DNA of 64,000 nucleotides from Flavobacterium phragmitis (GTDB taxonomy: Bacteria; Bacteroidota; Bacteroidia; Flavobacteriales; Flavobacteriaceae): the NCBI RefSeq assembly GCF_900112575.1, contig NZ_FOMH01000004.1, positions 219,066-283,065 of the forward strand, read 5' to 3'. The notes beneath the pieces are model-generated. The model ran no database searches. It was not told where the DNA came from and worked only from the letters and a program-made list of their open reading frames with translations. Positions within the stretch are counted from its first letter, which is position 1. Each line of letters begins with the position of its first letter. The translations under genes and the position numbers were made by a program. Positions 37,168-45,697 of the stretch are shown one piece after another.

Positions 37168-37240
37168 CGGAGACACGGGGTTTTTCTTGAATTTTTCAGA
37201 ATAAAGACAACAAAATTCATTAATACAAATTGTTATAAAC

Positions 37241-37271
37241 AAAAAAAGCTCCAGATTTCTCTGAAGCTTTC
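37241..37271 (-). terminator. AGCTCCAGA-family terminator after initiator tRNA copy 1
   Basis: AAAAAAAGCTCCAGATTTCT followed by CTGAAGCTTTCC; it lies directly 3' of the leftward tRNA. Confidence 0.8.
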
Positions 37272-37276
37272 CTTAG

Positions 37277-37349
37277 TAGCGGGAACAGGACTCGAACCTG
37301 TGACCTTCGGGTTATGAGCCCGACGAGCTGCCTACTGCTCTATCCCGCG
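37277..37349 (-). tRNA. tRNA-fMet (anticodon CAT), copy 1
   Basis: A 73-base cloverleaf: acceptor CGCGGGA/TCCCGCT with an unpaired first position (C1 against T72), D stem GAGC/GCTC with A11-U24, anticodon stem TCGGG/CCCGA around CTCATAA, and T arm ACAGG TTCGAGT CCTGT. The unpaired position 1-72, the A11-U24 pair and three G-C pairs next to the anticodon loop are initiator features. The sequence is identical to the copy at 54483-54555, including the leader. The -7 box TATCTTTG is at 37362-37369. Confidence 0.95.
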
Positions 37350-37361
37350 ATGTTTCGGGTG

Positions 37362-37369
37362 CAAAGATA
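37362..37369 (-). promoter_or_regulatory. -7 box for initiator tRNA copy 1
   Basis: TATCTTTG on the minus strand, followed by the leader GCACCCGAAACATCG that is shared with copy 2. Confidence 0.65.
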
Positions 37370-37439
37370 CACACTAAATACGGTTATGCAAACAATTTTA
37401 GTACTTTATTTTTTATATTTTTTGAGAGTACCGTTTTTC

Positions 37440-37964
37440 CTAGATTTTAAAATCCAGCAATTCTTGGTAAACATTCTCCTTTAAGCCTAGTAATAAGCCG
37501 AATGCAGGTTCTGTTTTGATGCCTTTCTCTTTGAGTTTGATAATTTCCAGTCGGAAGTTTTTATCTTTAGAACGTAGGATTTTATCTTCAATAATCATGT
37601 GTCTATAACCGTTTTGAAGTTCAGTTGGCGTGTTTTGTCCGAAGATTTCTATTTCAAAAACGTCAATAAAGAAGTTTGCAACAACCGATTCCTGATTATC
37701 AATTACAAGTTCTCTGATTCCGAAATGAGTTTCTTTCTCAAAATGCTGTTTAACTCTTTCAATAAAATCAAGTTTGTTTTCCCAATGACAAACAATATCC
37801 AGATCACTGTTTCTGATGTCAATGTTTATTGGAATAGTGCCGACTAAAATCGGATCAAAATCAACCAATTTTTCTAAAACTTTGTGTTTCGTTAAAACTT
37901 CAAAAGCCAATTGTTGTTTTTGATTTCCTGTTTTTAGGTACTCTATATTCTTGAAATCAGTCAT
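37440..37964 (-). CDS. DUF4269 protein (nucleotidyltransferase-like)
   Basis: A 174-residue soluble protein. LVGTIPINIDIRNSDLDIVC resembles the GS...SDLD metal-binding motif of the polymerase-beta nucleotidyltransferase fold, and the C-terminal helices (KDKNFRLEIIKLKEKGIKTEPAF) fit DUF4269. Activity has not been shown for the family as far as I know. It starts 3 bases after the stop of the upstream glycosyltransferase gene, so translation is likely coupled. Confidence 0.85.
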   Translation of the reverse strand: MTDFKNIEYLKTGNQKQQLAFEVLTKHKVLEKLVDFDPILVGTIPINIDIRNSDLDIVCHWENKLDFIERVKQHFEKETHFGIRELVIDNQESVVANFFIDVFEIEIFGQNTPTELQNGYRHMIIEDKILRSKDKNFRLEIIKLKEKGIKTEPAFGLLLGLKENVYQELLDFKI

Positions 37965-37967
37965 TTT

Positions 37968-39479
37968 TTAATCCTTATATTTTTTTTCTTTGGCAATTTC
38001 CTGCTCTAATCTTTTGTTGATGTTGACTTTGGCATTTGCAAAAACAAAAATAGTCGTTCCGTATTCTCTTGCATATTTATTGGTAATCTGACCGCCTATA
38101 AAAGCCTTCTCAAAAAACGGACTCGTTGTTTTAAATTCATCACTGTTCTCTTCAAATTCTTTAACACGAATTAAGTTTTTGTAATAGAGATTCAAATCAA
38201 ACCAATTCACGTAATCGGCATTGAAAGAAACGGCTTTAATTCCTTTTTTGGTATAATAATTTATTGCTCCCGCCTGACCGTAATTGTCGCAAAGCACTAA
38301 AGTATTTTCTGTCTTCGGAAACAAAGCATAAATAGAATCGGTTTTGCGGGCAAGTTCTTTCCAGCCCAGCATATCGGCAAAATCTTGAGATAAGTCGTGT
38401 TCTTTTCCATCTTCCCAACGGTGTGTTTCTAATTTTTCGGCAACCAATTGTTCCGGACTTCTATTTGGAAAAGCCATGAAATACATCGGAATAAAAAACA
38501 ATAACGGAAGCGCAATAAATACAGGTTTTAAAAAGCGTTTCCATCCGTTTTGTAAAATGTCTGAAAGAAATACTGACCCAAATGCAATGTATATTGGATA
38601 CAAACCAATAGCATAATATGATTTTGCTTTGAAGTACAAAAAGATAAGTAAAGTGAAAATGATTGAGCTGAAAAATAGCCTGTATTTCTCAAATGGTTTG
38701 TAAAATAACAACGCATACAAAGAAGCCAGAATAACAAAAAAACTTCCAATAAAAAATAGAACCTGTTCTTTTAAAAATCCTGCTCGTTCTACATTTACTA
38801 ACTGCGTTTCTGCCAATTCTTTCATATGGTGCACAATTGGAAAGTGATTTCGATATTGCCATAAAAGATTGGGAAGTATAAAAAGAAATCCCATAATCAA
38901 TGCAAAATAAAGTTCTTTTTTAACTAATATTTTTCTCTGATTCGAAAGTATAATAGCAGGAATTAAGCCTAGTAGTAAAAACAGGATATTGTATTTATTA
39001 AGAAAGCCAAATGCAAAAACAAAAGCGCCTAAATAAAGCCAGTTGTTTTTTTCTGAAGTGATGTATTGAATCAGGATATAATAGAATAAAGTCCAGCATA
39101 AAACATCAAGTGAGTTTGGCTGATACAACATATTGAGACGCAACAAAGAAGAAAAAACAATGCCCAATGCGCCAAGAATCAGAGCATAAAGATTTCCTTT
39201 TAAAAGCTCGATAGTTTTCCAGACAACCAAAAGCGTCAAAGCACCAAAAAGGGCAGGGAAGAATTTAATCCAAAAAACCGAATTACCCAACAATAAAATG
39301 AGACACGAAAACCAGGAAGTTACTGGCGGAACCGATAAATAGCCCCAAGCCAAATGATTTGCCTGATCCAAATGCAGGTATTCGTCACGCTGTAAATCAT
39401 ATTCGGGACTAATTAAGACATATTGTAAAACAAATTTTAGAAGTATAAACCCAATTAAAATCAGTGTTTTTTTATTCAT
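37968..39479 (-). CDS. GT39/ArnT-type membrane glycosyltransferase
   Basis: A 503-residue polytopic membrane protein with about 10-12 hydrophobic helices in the first 350 residues. A RDE motif in the first external loop (DLQRDEYLHLDQANHLAWGY) is the acidic pair typical of GT-C enzymes of the PMT/ArnT group. A soluble C-terminal domain follows (about 350-503, ending in charged residues NKRLEQEIAKEKKYKD). Members transfer sugars from polyprenyl-phosphate donors at the outer face of the inner membrane; donor and acceptor are not readable. First gene of a two-gene unit with DUF4269. Confidence 0.85.
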   Translation of the reverse strand: MNKKTLILIGFILLKFVLQYVLISPEYDLQRDEYLHLDQANHLAWGYLSVPPVTSWFSCLILLLGNSVFWIKFFPALFGALTLLVVWKTIELLKGNLYALILGALGIVFSSLLRLNMLYQPNSLDVLCWTLFYYILIQYITSEKNNWLYLGAFVFAFGFLNKYNILFLLLGLIPAIILSNQRKILVKKELYFALIMGFLFILPNLLWQYRNHFPIVHHMKELAETQLVNVERAGFLKEQVLFFIGSFFVILASLYALLFYKPFEKYRLFFSSIIFTLLIFLYFKAKSYYAIGLYPIYIAFGSVFLSDILQNGWKRFLKPVFIALPLLFFIPMYFMAFPNRSPEQLVAEKLETHRWEDGKEHDLSQDFADMLGWKELARKTDSIYALFPKTENTLVLCDNYGQAGAINYYTKKGIKAVSFNADYVNWFDLNLYYKNLIRVKEFEENSDEFKTTSPFFEKAFIGGQITNKYAREYGTTIFVFANAKVNINKRLEQEIAKEKKYKD

Positions 39480-39604
39480 GAAGTTTTTGGTTTTAAGTGT
39501 AAGTGGTTTGGTTTTAGTTAAAAGGTATCACGAATATAAAATTTATTTTGATTGAAAGGCTGAATCTGAGTTTGTTATTTGAAAACCGGCAGAATTTCTT
39601 CAAG

Positions 39605-39693
39605 AAATTATTCGGCATTTAGGCTATGTGCATTTATGCAAGTGAAACGCCATTTAACGTAAAGTAAATTCTATATTTCTATGTGTTTAAATA
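39605..39693 (-). repeat. AAACACATAGAAA-family repeat, partial copy
   Basis: On the minus strand it starts TTAAACACATAGAAATATAG and ends near CATAGCCTAAATGCC, resembling the copies at 42671-42811 and 44544-44655. It lies upstream of the glycosyltransferase gene. Confidence 0.55.
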
Positions 39694-39699
39694 TAAAAC

Positions 39700-39729
39700 A
39701 AAAAAGCTCCAGATTGCTCTGAAGCTTTT
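39700..39729 (-). terminator. AGCTCCAGA-family terminator after DUF4494 gene
   Basis: AAAAAGCTCCAGATTGCTCT followed by GAAGCTTTTG; ends 9 bases before the stop of the leftward gene. Confidence 0.8.
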
Positions 39730-39737
39730 GTTGAATT

Positions 39738-40286
39738 TTATTCCTCTGTTGCCGTTTCAAATTCCATGTGGTCGACAATCTCAACCTCCGGCTTGTCTGG
39801 TTTTGAAGCTTTCAGGGCATTAAATCTTTCCAGCATTTCAGTTTCGCCTTCTTCTCCGCTAAAATAAGGGAAAACATCCATAATTGGTGTTTCTGAAATA
39901 GATGGAATAGAATATTCACCCATCGTACTTTTCATTATGTGAAGTGTGTTATCATAAGCTTCGCGAACATCGTTTGCCTGAACAAGCATATACATACTCG
40001 TTTTTCTTTCCTTGCCACTTTCTTCATCATAAGCAATTAATGTAATTTTAGACTTGAACCATCTGTCAGCATTTTCAAAAGGATGAATTTCGGCATAATT
40101 GGCTACTTTAATGGCTGTGATTTTAAATTCTTCACTAGTATAAGCGGCCATTTCTTCGGTCATTCTTTTTTCTGCTTCTGTATAAGACAAAGCATCGACC
40201 AAATAAGGTTCGGTTAAAACTTTTTGTCCTCCGGTTTCATCTGTTTTTCTATATTTTACTTTGCATTCGTACCAAATTGCGCTCAT
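39738..40286 (-). CDS. DUF4494 protein
   Basis: A 182-residue cytoplasmic protein starting MSAIWYECKVKYRKTDETGG, with ALSYTEAEKRMTEEM and DRWFKSKITLIAYDEESGKE. This pattern is DUF4494, common in Bacteroidetes and of unknown function. It is acidic at the C-terminus. A terminator follows, so it is monocistronic. Confidence 0.88.
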   Translation of the reverse strand: MSAIWYECKVKYRKTDETGGQKVLTEPYLVDALSYTEAEKRMTEEMAAYTSEEFKITAIKVANYAEIHPFENADRWFKSKITLIAYDEESGKERKTSMYMLVQANDVREAYDNTLHIMKSTMGEYSIPSISETPIMDVFPYFSGEEGETEMLERFNALKASKPDKPEVEIVDHMEFETATEE

Positions 40287-40696
40287 TTTCTTCTAAATTT
40301 TAAGGATGCCAAAGATAAATCATACTGCAAAATAAATAGGTAAATCTCGAAATAGATATTCACAATTTATGCTCATTTTTGGTAACGTTTTGAAATTCTG
40401 AAAGTTATGTTTTTTGCGCCAAAAAAGCTTTGTAATCTTTATCATTCTTTTGAAATTTTCAGAAAAGATAAAAATAAATTATGATGTAATTATTTGTAAG
40501 TCAGTATTTTAATTGTTGTTTTTTTAAAATGATAAAAAAAAACAATTTAGCTCAAAACCAAATGGTCAATTTGAACGTAAGTGTGGGAGATAGTGGTCGG
40601 GAATGAGGTAAATTCGAATGATAATTAGTTTTTGGAACATACTGAATCTTACCGCATTTCTGGCTACTATTTTTTTATGAATTTTAAGAATACTAC
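40287..40696. other. Gene-free divergent intergenic stretch
   Basis: About 410 AT-rich bases between two divergent genes. I see no convincing gene, hairpin or exact -7 box; the A/T tracts give only background matches. Confidence 0.4.
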
Positions 40697-40942
40697 ATGA
40701 CAGGAAAATTAAACGTTCAAAGATTAAAAGAGACTTTAGATTACTTGCAAAGCAAACAGCGTGAGTTGGAAAGACAAGGTGAAAATGATACGAGAAGTAT
40801 CGAGTCTATGATTAAATATCTCAAAAAAGATATGCTGGATCAATACAATTTGGAAGATCATCATTTATCTATCAAAAGGGAAATCAAAGACACCGAAACT
40901 TTTATTCAAAATGTCAAAAGTATTATTGACGTCAACTCTTAA
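40697..40942 (+). CDS. Small coiled-coil protein, 81 aa
   Basis: An almost entirely helical, highly charged protein (LKETLDYLQSKQRELERQG, MIKYLKKDMLDQY, IKREIKDTETFIQNVKSII). Heptad-like spacing of Leu/Ile suggests a coiled coil. No family is recognised. It ends 28 bases before the convergent protease gene. A real gene is likely from the amino-acid composition and clean start, but the role is unknown. Confidence 0.6.
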   Translation: MTGKLNVQRLKETLDYLQSKQRELERQGENDTRSIESMIKYLKKDMLDQYNLEDHHLSIKREIKDTETFIQNVKSIIDVNS

Positions 40943-40970
40943 ACTTTATTCTATCGAAAGAAAACTACTT

Positions 40971-41909
40971 TTATTCCAGTTTATATTTTTCGTTTTTACA
41001 ATCCAAAATTAGTTTGTGATTGAGGAAAAGTTTATTGCCAATCATTCCCTGCATTCCGGAACGTTTCATTAGAAATTTCTGAAGATTTGAAGTGCCTTCA
41101 ATATAAGTGACTTCAGAAAGATTTAAGGCCAAATTCCCAAACTGTATTTTCTTTTTCGCAGAAGCGGAATAAACATCTAGTGTATTGCCCCAAGAATTTC
41201 CTTTCTCGGTTTTTATCAGACTATTTTTGATTTTATATTTTTCCCAGATTTCCTTTTGTGTAATCAATTCATAACCGCTTGTTCCTGTATCATACAATAG
41301 TTTTAAATCTTCATTCTCAATTTTTGAAGGAATCAATATTTTGCGTTTTTTGAATTCAAAAGCGGTAAAATCTTTTTCCTTTATTTGCTCAAGAAAAGAA
41401 CATTTATTGTTTTTAAAATCTAAAACCGTGATTCGTTTTTCCAGTAAATCGGTTCCAATTGTTCCAATGATATTTTCCGCATCTGGATTGTCAAAATTGA
41501 TTACACTTCCATAATTTAAAAGCTGAAAAAGAGCCGAATTAATCTTCATATTTCCAATCGTAAAACCTGTCGAAATCTGTTTTTTTACAGAGTCAGTTTT
41601 TATTCTATTCGGAAATTTTTTGGAGATTGATTCTAATGATTTTTTATAAAAAACAGTAATGGGCGAACCGGAATCAAACTGCATATAAAAGGTTTTATCA
41701 ATTCCGTCAATTTGTACCGGAATCAGTAAAGCTTCATGCTGATTTTCATTACTTGAAATCCATTTTATCGGAATGTTTTCTGCAATTCCTGAAACGTTCA
41801 GATAATTCTCTGTTGGTGTGAATTTCTTTTGGAAATAAAAATATCCTCCCAATAAGGATAAAACGATAATCGTTAAAATAATAAGGGTAATTTTCTTCAA
41901 TAATTTCAT
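40971..41909 (-). CDS. Membrane-anchored two-lobe aspartic protease-like protein
   Basis: A 312-residue protein with one N-terminal membrane anchor (about 6-26). Two catalytic-type motifs are present in pepsin order: FDSGSP (DSG at 79-81) and YDTGTS (DTG at 207-209). Each is followed by a hydrophobic-Gly segment (IIGTIGTDLLEKR at 148-160 and MIGNKLFLNHKLILDCK near the end). A single chain carrying both half-sites is the arrangement of pepsin-like rather than dimeric retropepsin-like proteases. The catalytic domain would face the periplasm. It lies 89 bases downstream of an HTH-membrane gene on the same strand, possibly an operon. Proteolytic activity is inferred. Confidence 0.75.
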   Translation of the reverse strand: MKLLKKITLIILTIIVLSLLGGYFYFQKKFTPTENYLNVSGIAENIPIKWISSNENQHEALLIPVQIDGIDKTFYMQFDSGSPITVFYKKSLESISKKFPNRIKTDSVKKQISTGFTIGNMKINSALFQLLNYGSVINFDNPDAENIIGTIGTDLLEKRITVLDFKNNKCSFLEQIKEKDFTAFEFKKRKILIPSKIENEDLKLLYDTGTSGYELITQKEIWEKYKIKNSLIKTEKGNSWGNTLDVYSASAKKKIQFGNLALNLSEVTYIEGTSNLQKFLMKRSGMQGMIGNKLFLNHKLILDCKNEKYKLE

Positions 41910-41998
41910 AACTGATTTTTTTTTGCAACATTCGGATTTAGCTTCCGATTTTCGCGCAAAATCAATACGACATTTTTACGTCAGTTTTATGACTTTGG

Positions 41999-42541
41999 TT
42001 ATAAGAAGTTGTGTTTTAGTTTGATAGCTAATGTTTGATTTTGATTCAAACTAATGCCATTCAGAACAACAATTACCAATTTCAAGCCCATAATTGTACT
42101 TAACGGAATAAGAAAAAGAGGGAATTTTATCAAAAAAGCGTTTTGAATAAACGGACTTAAGATTAATAAAAAGGAAAGGATGAGACTTAGAAAAATTTGA
42201 ATGGTAATAATCTGTTTCCCCAGTTCACGGTTTTTATGATCTTTGGTTTTATAAGTTAAAATTAAAGGAAAAATGATACTTCCAAACGGAATAATAAGCC
42301 CTGTTAAAGCCGAAAGATTGATGATTTTGGCTCTTTCAACTTCGCTTTTTTCATTTTTATTTTTGATGAGGTTTTCTGGTTCTGTTTCCAGAGACTGAGC
42401 AAGAGTTTTGAGTGTAAATCCTTTTAGAATACTTCCGGCTTCGATTCTCTGAATTGTTCTTAACGAAAGTCCCGATTTTTCGGCCAGTTCATTTTGAGTC
42501 ATATTTTGGGTTTCTCTCAAAATTTTTACGTTGTTCTTCAT
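41999..42541 (-). CDS. XRE-type regulator fused to membrane helices
   Basis: A 180-residue protein. Residues about 4-58 are a Cro/C1-type HTH (LRETQNMTQNELAEKSGLSLRTIQRIEAG). After a charged linker (NKNEKSEVERAK), residues about 73-165 hold three or four hydrophobic helices in a DUF4870-like arrangement. Such proteins are DNA-binding domains held at the inner membrane. The aspartic-protease-like gene follows on the same strand, so a regulator/protease unit is possible but unproven. Confidence 0.82.
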   Translation of the reverse strand: MKNNVKILRETQNMTQNELAEKSGLSLRTIQRIEAGSILKGFTLKTLAQSLETEPENLIKNKNEKSEVERAKIINLSALTGLIIPFGSIIFPLILTYKTKDHKNRELGKQIITIQIFLSLILSFLLILSPFIQNAFLIKFPLFLIPLSTIMGLKLVIVVLNGISLNQNQTLAIKLKHNFL

Positions 42542-42607
42542 TTGTTAGGATTGGCAGTTTGATGACGAAAATATAAAAAAGTTTTTTAAGGTTGCGTTTT
42601 AAATTAT

Positions 42608-42891
42608 TTCACGCAGATTCTTCAGATTTAGGCAGATTTAATTATAATAATTAGTTGGGAGTAATTATTTTTAAACACATAGAAAGATAGTTATGGAATA
42701 GCTGAAAGGCATTTCATTTGCATCAATACATATAGCAAACTATGTGTTAGAAACTAGTTTCTTTTTGTCTCCTTTTTAGAGTAACGGATAACTATGTTTC
42801 TATGTGTTTAATTTTTTTCTATTAATTAGATGGGTTTATGATAATCTGCTTTTATCTGCTAAAATCTTTTTAAATCTGCGTGAAACTCTTT
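42608..42891. repeat. Nested inverted-repeat element upstream of the GH130-like gene
   Basis: Outer arms are TTTCACGCAGATT (left) and AAATCTGCGTGAAA (right), with AGATTTAGGCAGATTT against ATCTGCTAAAATCT. The inner arms are AAACACATAGAAAGATAG (42673-) and CTATGTTTCTATGTGTTT (to 42810), so one repeat lies inside another. The inner copy, read on the minus strand, matches 44544-44655. No gene lies in 42542-43049. Confidence 0.75.
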
Positions 42892-43049
42892 TAAATATTT
42901 TTCAGGCAATATTTAGCAGAATACAATCTTTATAAATAGCATCTTAAAAGTTAAAGTTTAATAAAAATTAAGCCTTTTTCTTTAACAAAATGATTAACTT
43001 GTTATAGAATAATGATTCACCTATATTAAATATTCTAAAAAATACCACT

Positions 43050-44516
43050 ATGCGCGTATCAGTAGTTCGAAAAAACATAAAATTCACACCAGATTCCAGA
43101 AGAGTTGTCGCCCGATATTTTATGAATGGGCACGAAAGAACCCAGCAAATGGTACTTCGGATCATGATGCTCGACGAAAAACAAGTATCACAGACTTTAG
43201 AACAAACACTTCGTGAGTTCGCTAGACGTCATCGAAATATTTCTGCCGTTTTCTTTAAACATTGCGAAAGAATAAGACCTATAATAGAGGAAATGAAAAT
43301 TGATTATGAAGGCATGTCTCTTGATCGTAAAATGCTAATTGGTTCTTATTGCACCATGGAATATGCCATCGAATCGGCGGCGATTTTTAATCCTTCGATT
43401 GTAGAAGATTTTGATCAGACTGGATTGGAAGCTGGCGAAAAACGTGTCGTAATTTCGTTCAGAGCTACGGGCGAAGGACATATTTCGTCAATTGTTTTTA
43501 GAAGAGGAATTCTCGATAGAAACAATGATCTGCATATCATGAAAATCGGAAATCATATTGATAAGGCCGAAATCGAACATAAGACCTTATTTAATAAAGA
43601 ACGATTTTTAACGAAATTGGCAGAAATGCATACTACAGATAAGTATATTGAACAAATTATGCATGATCTTCCAGTGGAATTTGAGTTTGCAGTATTAAAA
43701 AATCTGCTTACTGAAGCGCTGAGCGATCCAGCTATCAGAGAGGAAAGAAAAACAGCTTTACAGGAAATATTATGGCTGGCCAATTCATTTTACGATTTAC
43801 AATTCAAACACGATTCGGATATTACAGAGCGTGTTATTTTTCCAATTTCAGATTCTGAAAGCCGTGGAATAGAAGACGCGCGTTTTGTTCGTTTTGTAGA
43901 TGATGACGATTCTGTTCGTATCATGGCAACTTATACGGCTTATAACGGACATACAATTTTACCGAAATTAATTTCTACCGAAGATTTTTATAGTTTTAGA
44001 GTAATGCCCCTTCATGGAGAAGGAGCGCAGAACAAAAATCTGGCTTTGTTTCCAAGAAAGATTAAAGGGAAATATGCCATGTTGGCCCGAATAGATGGTG
44101 TAAACAATTACATTATGTATTCTGACAGAGCAACACAATGGAATACACCGGTTTTGTTGCAAGAGCCTCGTTTTACGTGGGAATTAACGCAAATCGGGAA
44201 TTGCGGATCACCGCTTTGGACAGAAGAAGGTTGGTTGGTAATTACGCATGGAGTAGGAACAATGCGACGTTATTGCATTGGTGCCTCTTTATTTGATTTG
44301 GAAGATCCGTCCAAAGAAATAGGAAGACTTACAGAACCTTTACTGGCTCCATTGGAAGATGAACGTGAAGGTTATGTGCCCAACGTAGTGTATTCCTGCG
44401 GCGCGATAATTCACAATAATAGTTTGATTTTGCCTTATGCCGTTTCGGATTATTGTTCAACTTACGGAGTTGTTGATTTGGCTGAATTGCTGGATGCGCT
44501 TCGAAAAAGTAAATAA
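43050..44516 (+). CDS. GH130-like glycosidase/phosphorylase family protein
   Basis: A 488-residue cytoplasmic protein (no signal peptide). The N-terminal about 190 residues are helical and atypical. The C-terminal part is a five-bladed-propeller-like domain with GIEDARFVRF, YTAYNGHTILPKLISTEDFYSF, LFPRKIKGKYAMLARID, GNCGSPLWTEEGWLVITHGVG and REGYVPNVVYSCGAI. These strings match the GH130 family (beta-mannoside phosphorylases and hydrolases). The aspartate of GIEDAR is the expected catalytic acid position. The subfamily and substrate are not decidable by eye. The gene is bracketed by inverted copies of a dispersed repeat. Confidence 0.83.
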   Translation: MRVSVVRKNIKFTPDSRRVVARYFMNGHERTQQMVLRIMMLDEKQVSQTLEQTLREFARRHRNISAVFFKHCERIRPIIEEMKIDYEGMSLDRKMLIGSYCTMEYAIESAAIFNPSIVEDFDQTGLEAGEKRVVISFRATGEGHISSIVFRRGILDRNNDLHIMKIGNHIDKAEIEHKTLFNKERFLTKLAEMHTTDKYIEQIMHDLPVEFEFAVLKNLLTEALSDPAIREERKTALQEILWLANSFYDLQFKHDSDITERVIFPISDSESRGIEDARFVRFVDDDDSVRIMATYTAYNGHTILPKLISTEDFYSFRVMPLHGEGAQNKNLALFPRKIKGKYAMLARIDGVNNYIMYSDRATQWNTPVLLQEPRFTWELTQIGNCGSPLWTEEGWLVITHGVGTMRRYCIGASLFDLEDPSKEIGRLTEPLLAPLEDEREGYVPNVVYSCGAIIHNNSLILPYAVSDYCSTYGVVDLAELLDALRKSK

Positions 44517-44543
44517 ACAAGCTTTTAGGAATAAAAAAACATT

Positions 44544-44655
44544 TTAAACACATAGAAACATAGATTAGGATTGTGTCGAAAAAGAGATTGGAAGAAACTA
44601 GTTTCCACATATAGCTAAACTATGTGTATCTAAATTAGTGAAATGCCTTTTTTTA
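44544..44655 (+). repeat. AAACACATAGAAA-family repeat downstream of the GH130-like gene
   Basis: Shares AAACACATAGAAACATAG, GAAACTAGTTTC, the ACTATGTGT segment and GAAATGCCTTT in the same order with the minus strand of 42671-42811. The two copies therefore bracket the gene in inverted orientation. Confidence 0.75.
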
Positions 44656-44663
44656 ATTTTCAA

Positions 44664-44681
44664 TCCCGATAGCTATCGGGA
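44664..44681. repeat. Perfect 18-base palindrome
   Basis: TCCCGATAGCTATCGGGA, fully self-complementary. I recognise this string as recurrent in Flavobacterium intergenic DNA (recollection, not checked). Confidence 0.8.
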
Positions 44682-44735
44682 ATTTTTCTAGGTGTTTAAA
44701 ATAAATATGACTATCCACTAAGAATTCACTAAAGC

Positions 44736-44873
44736 ATATTGTGACGCGGATAAAACGGATTTACTTCGTAAAGACGCGGATTAAAACAGATTTACTATTT
44801 ATTTGTATTAGATAGATGAAAAAAATCCGTTTTAATCCGCGTCTTCGCGTTAGCGAATCGGTATCATCCGCGT
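44736..44873. repeat. GACGCGGAT inverted-repeat element
   Basis: GACGCGGATTAAAACAGATTT (44772-, first 20 bases are the motif) and AAATCCGTTTTAATCCGCGT (44829-) are inverted; further GACGCGGAT units flank both. No coding frame. It separates the GH130-like gene from the convergent DNA-repair pair. Confidence 0.7.
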
Positions 44874-44909
44874 CTGATTATATAGATTTTTATGAAGATC
44901 AATAAATAA

Positions 44910-45692
44910 TCATTTTCTGCTTTTTAAATCAGGAATCTTTTCGGTCAGATTCTTCCAATATCTTTTAGGCATGTGTTGAATGTGTAGCTTCGTGTTTTTA
45001 CGAGATTCTATATTGACACTTTTGAAATAATTACGCCATAAACGCTGAAAGAATTCTTCGTTTTCATCGCATATTTCAGCCAGGAATTTAGAGGAAGAAG
45101 AGTTGGCATCGAACTGTATTTCGACTGTTGATACATTTTCGAGATCATAGTAAATGCCGTATTTTCGTTTGGCGTCATAAATCAGCCAGCGCTGGTCGGC
45201 GTAGCGATTTTTAAAATGATTTTCTATCAGAGGCAATACATTGCAATCTGGTTCTACAATGGCATAATACAAGTTGTCTTTTGTCAGTTTGAAACGGACA
45301 AAAGCTTTCATTCTGTGACTTTCTTTACCTGTTAAATGCGTTGCTTTTTGCACATTTAAAACAGTAGTATTGCTGAAATCCTGTTCGATATTAATTGGAC
45401 TTGCCAACACATATTGTACATATCGAAACAGGGTTTCTTCAATCTGATTCATTTCAGATAAAAAAGCATAATACAAATTTGAAAATCCGCTGTTGGAAAG
45501 GTGTTTTTGAAGACCATTCAAAACACGATCGGCTTTTGAATGATCCGTATTTACAAAATGTTTATTGGAAAAAAGCAAGGCACTTGAAGTTTCGTCTTTC
45601 GCGAAAGCAACATCTTTGAATTTGTATTCATAGATTTCAAAAACAGCTGTAAGCCATCCTTCATAACTTCCGTCGTAAATTATCTGTGTCAT
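44910..45692 (-). CDS. TIGR03915-type putative DNA repair protein (radical-SAM partner)
   Basis: A 260-residue protein starting MTQIIYDGSYEGWLTAVFEIYE. Family-like elements are ATHLTGKESHRMKAFVRF, YAIVEPDCNVLPLIENHF and the C-terminal ESRKNTKLHIQHMPKRYWKNLTE, the conserved PKRYWK end. In many bacteria this protein is encoded directly after the radical-SAM protein (TIGR03916), and in others it is fused to a uracil-DNA-glycosylase-family domain. It starts 5 bases after the radical-SAM stop, so the two are one operon. The biochemical role is not established. Confidence 0.9.
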   Translation of the reverse strand: MTQIIYDGSYEGWLTAVFEIYEYKFKDVAFAKDETSSALLFSNKHFVNTDHSKADRVLNGLQKHLSNSGFSNLYYAFLSEMNQIEETLFRYVQYVLASPINIEQDFSNTTVLNVQKATHLTGKESHRMKAFVRFKLTKDNLYYAIVEPDCNVLPLIENHFKNRYADQRWLIYDAKRKYGIYYDLENVSTVEIQFDANSSSSKFLAEICDENEEFFQRLWRNYFKSVNIESRKNTKLHIQHMPKRYWKNLTEKIPDLKSRK

Positions 45693-45697
45693 TTTGA

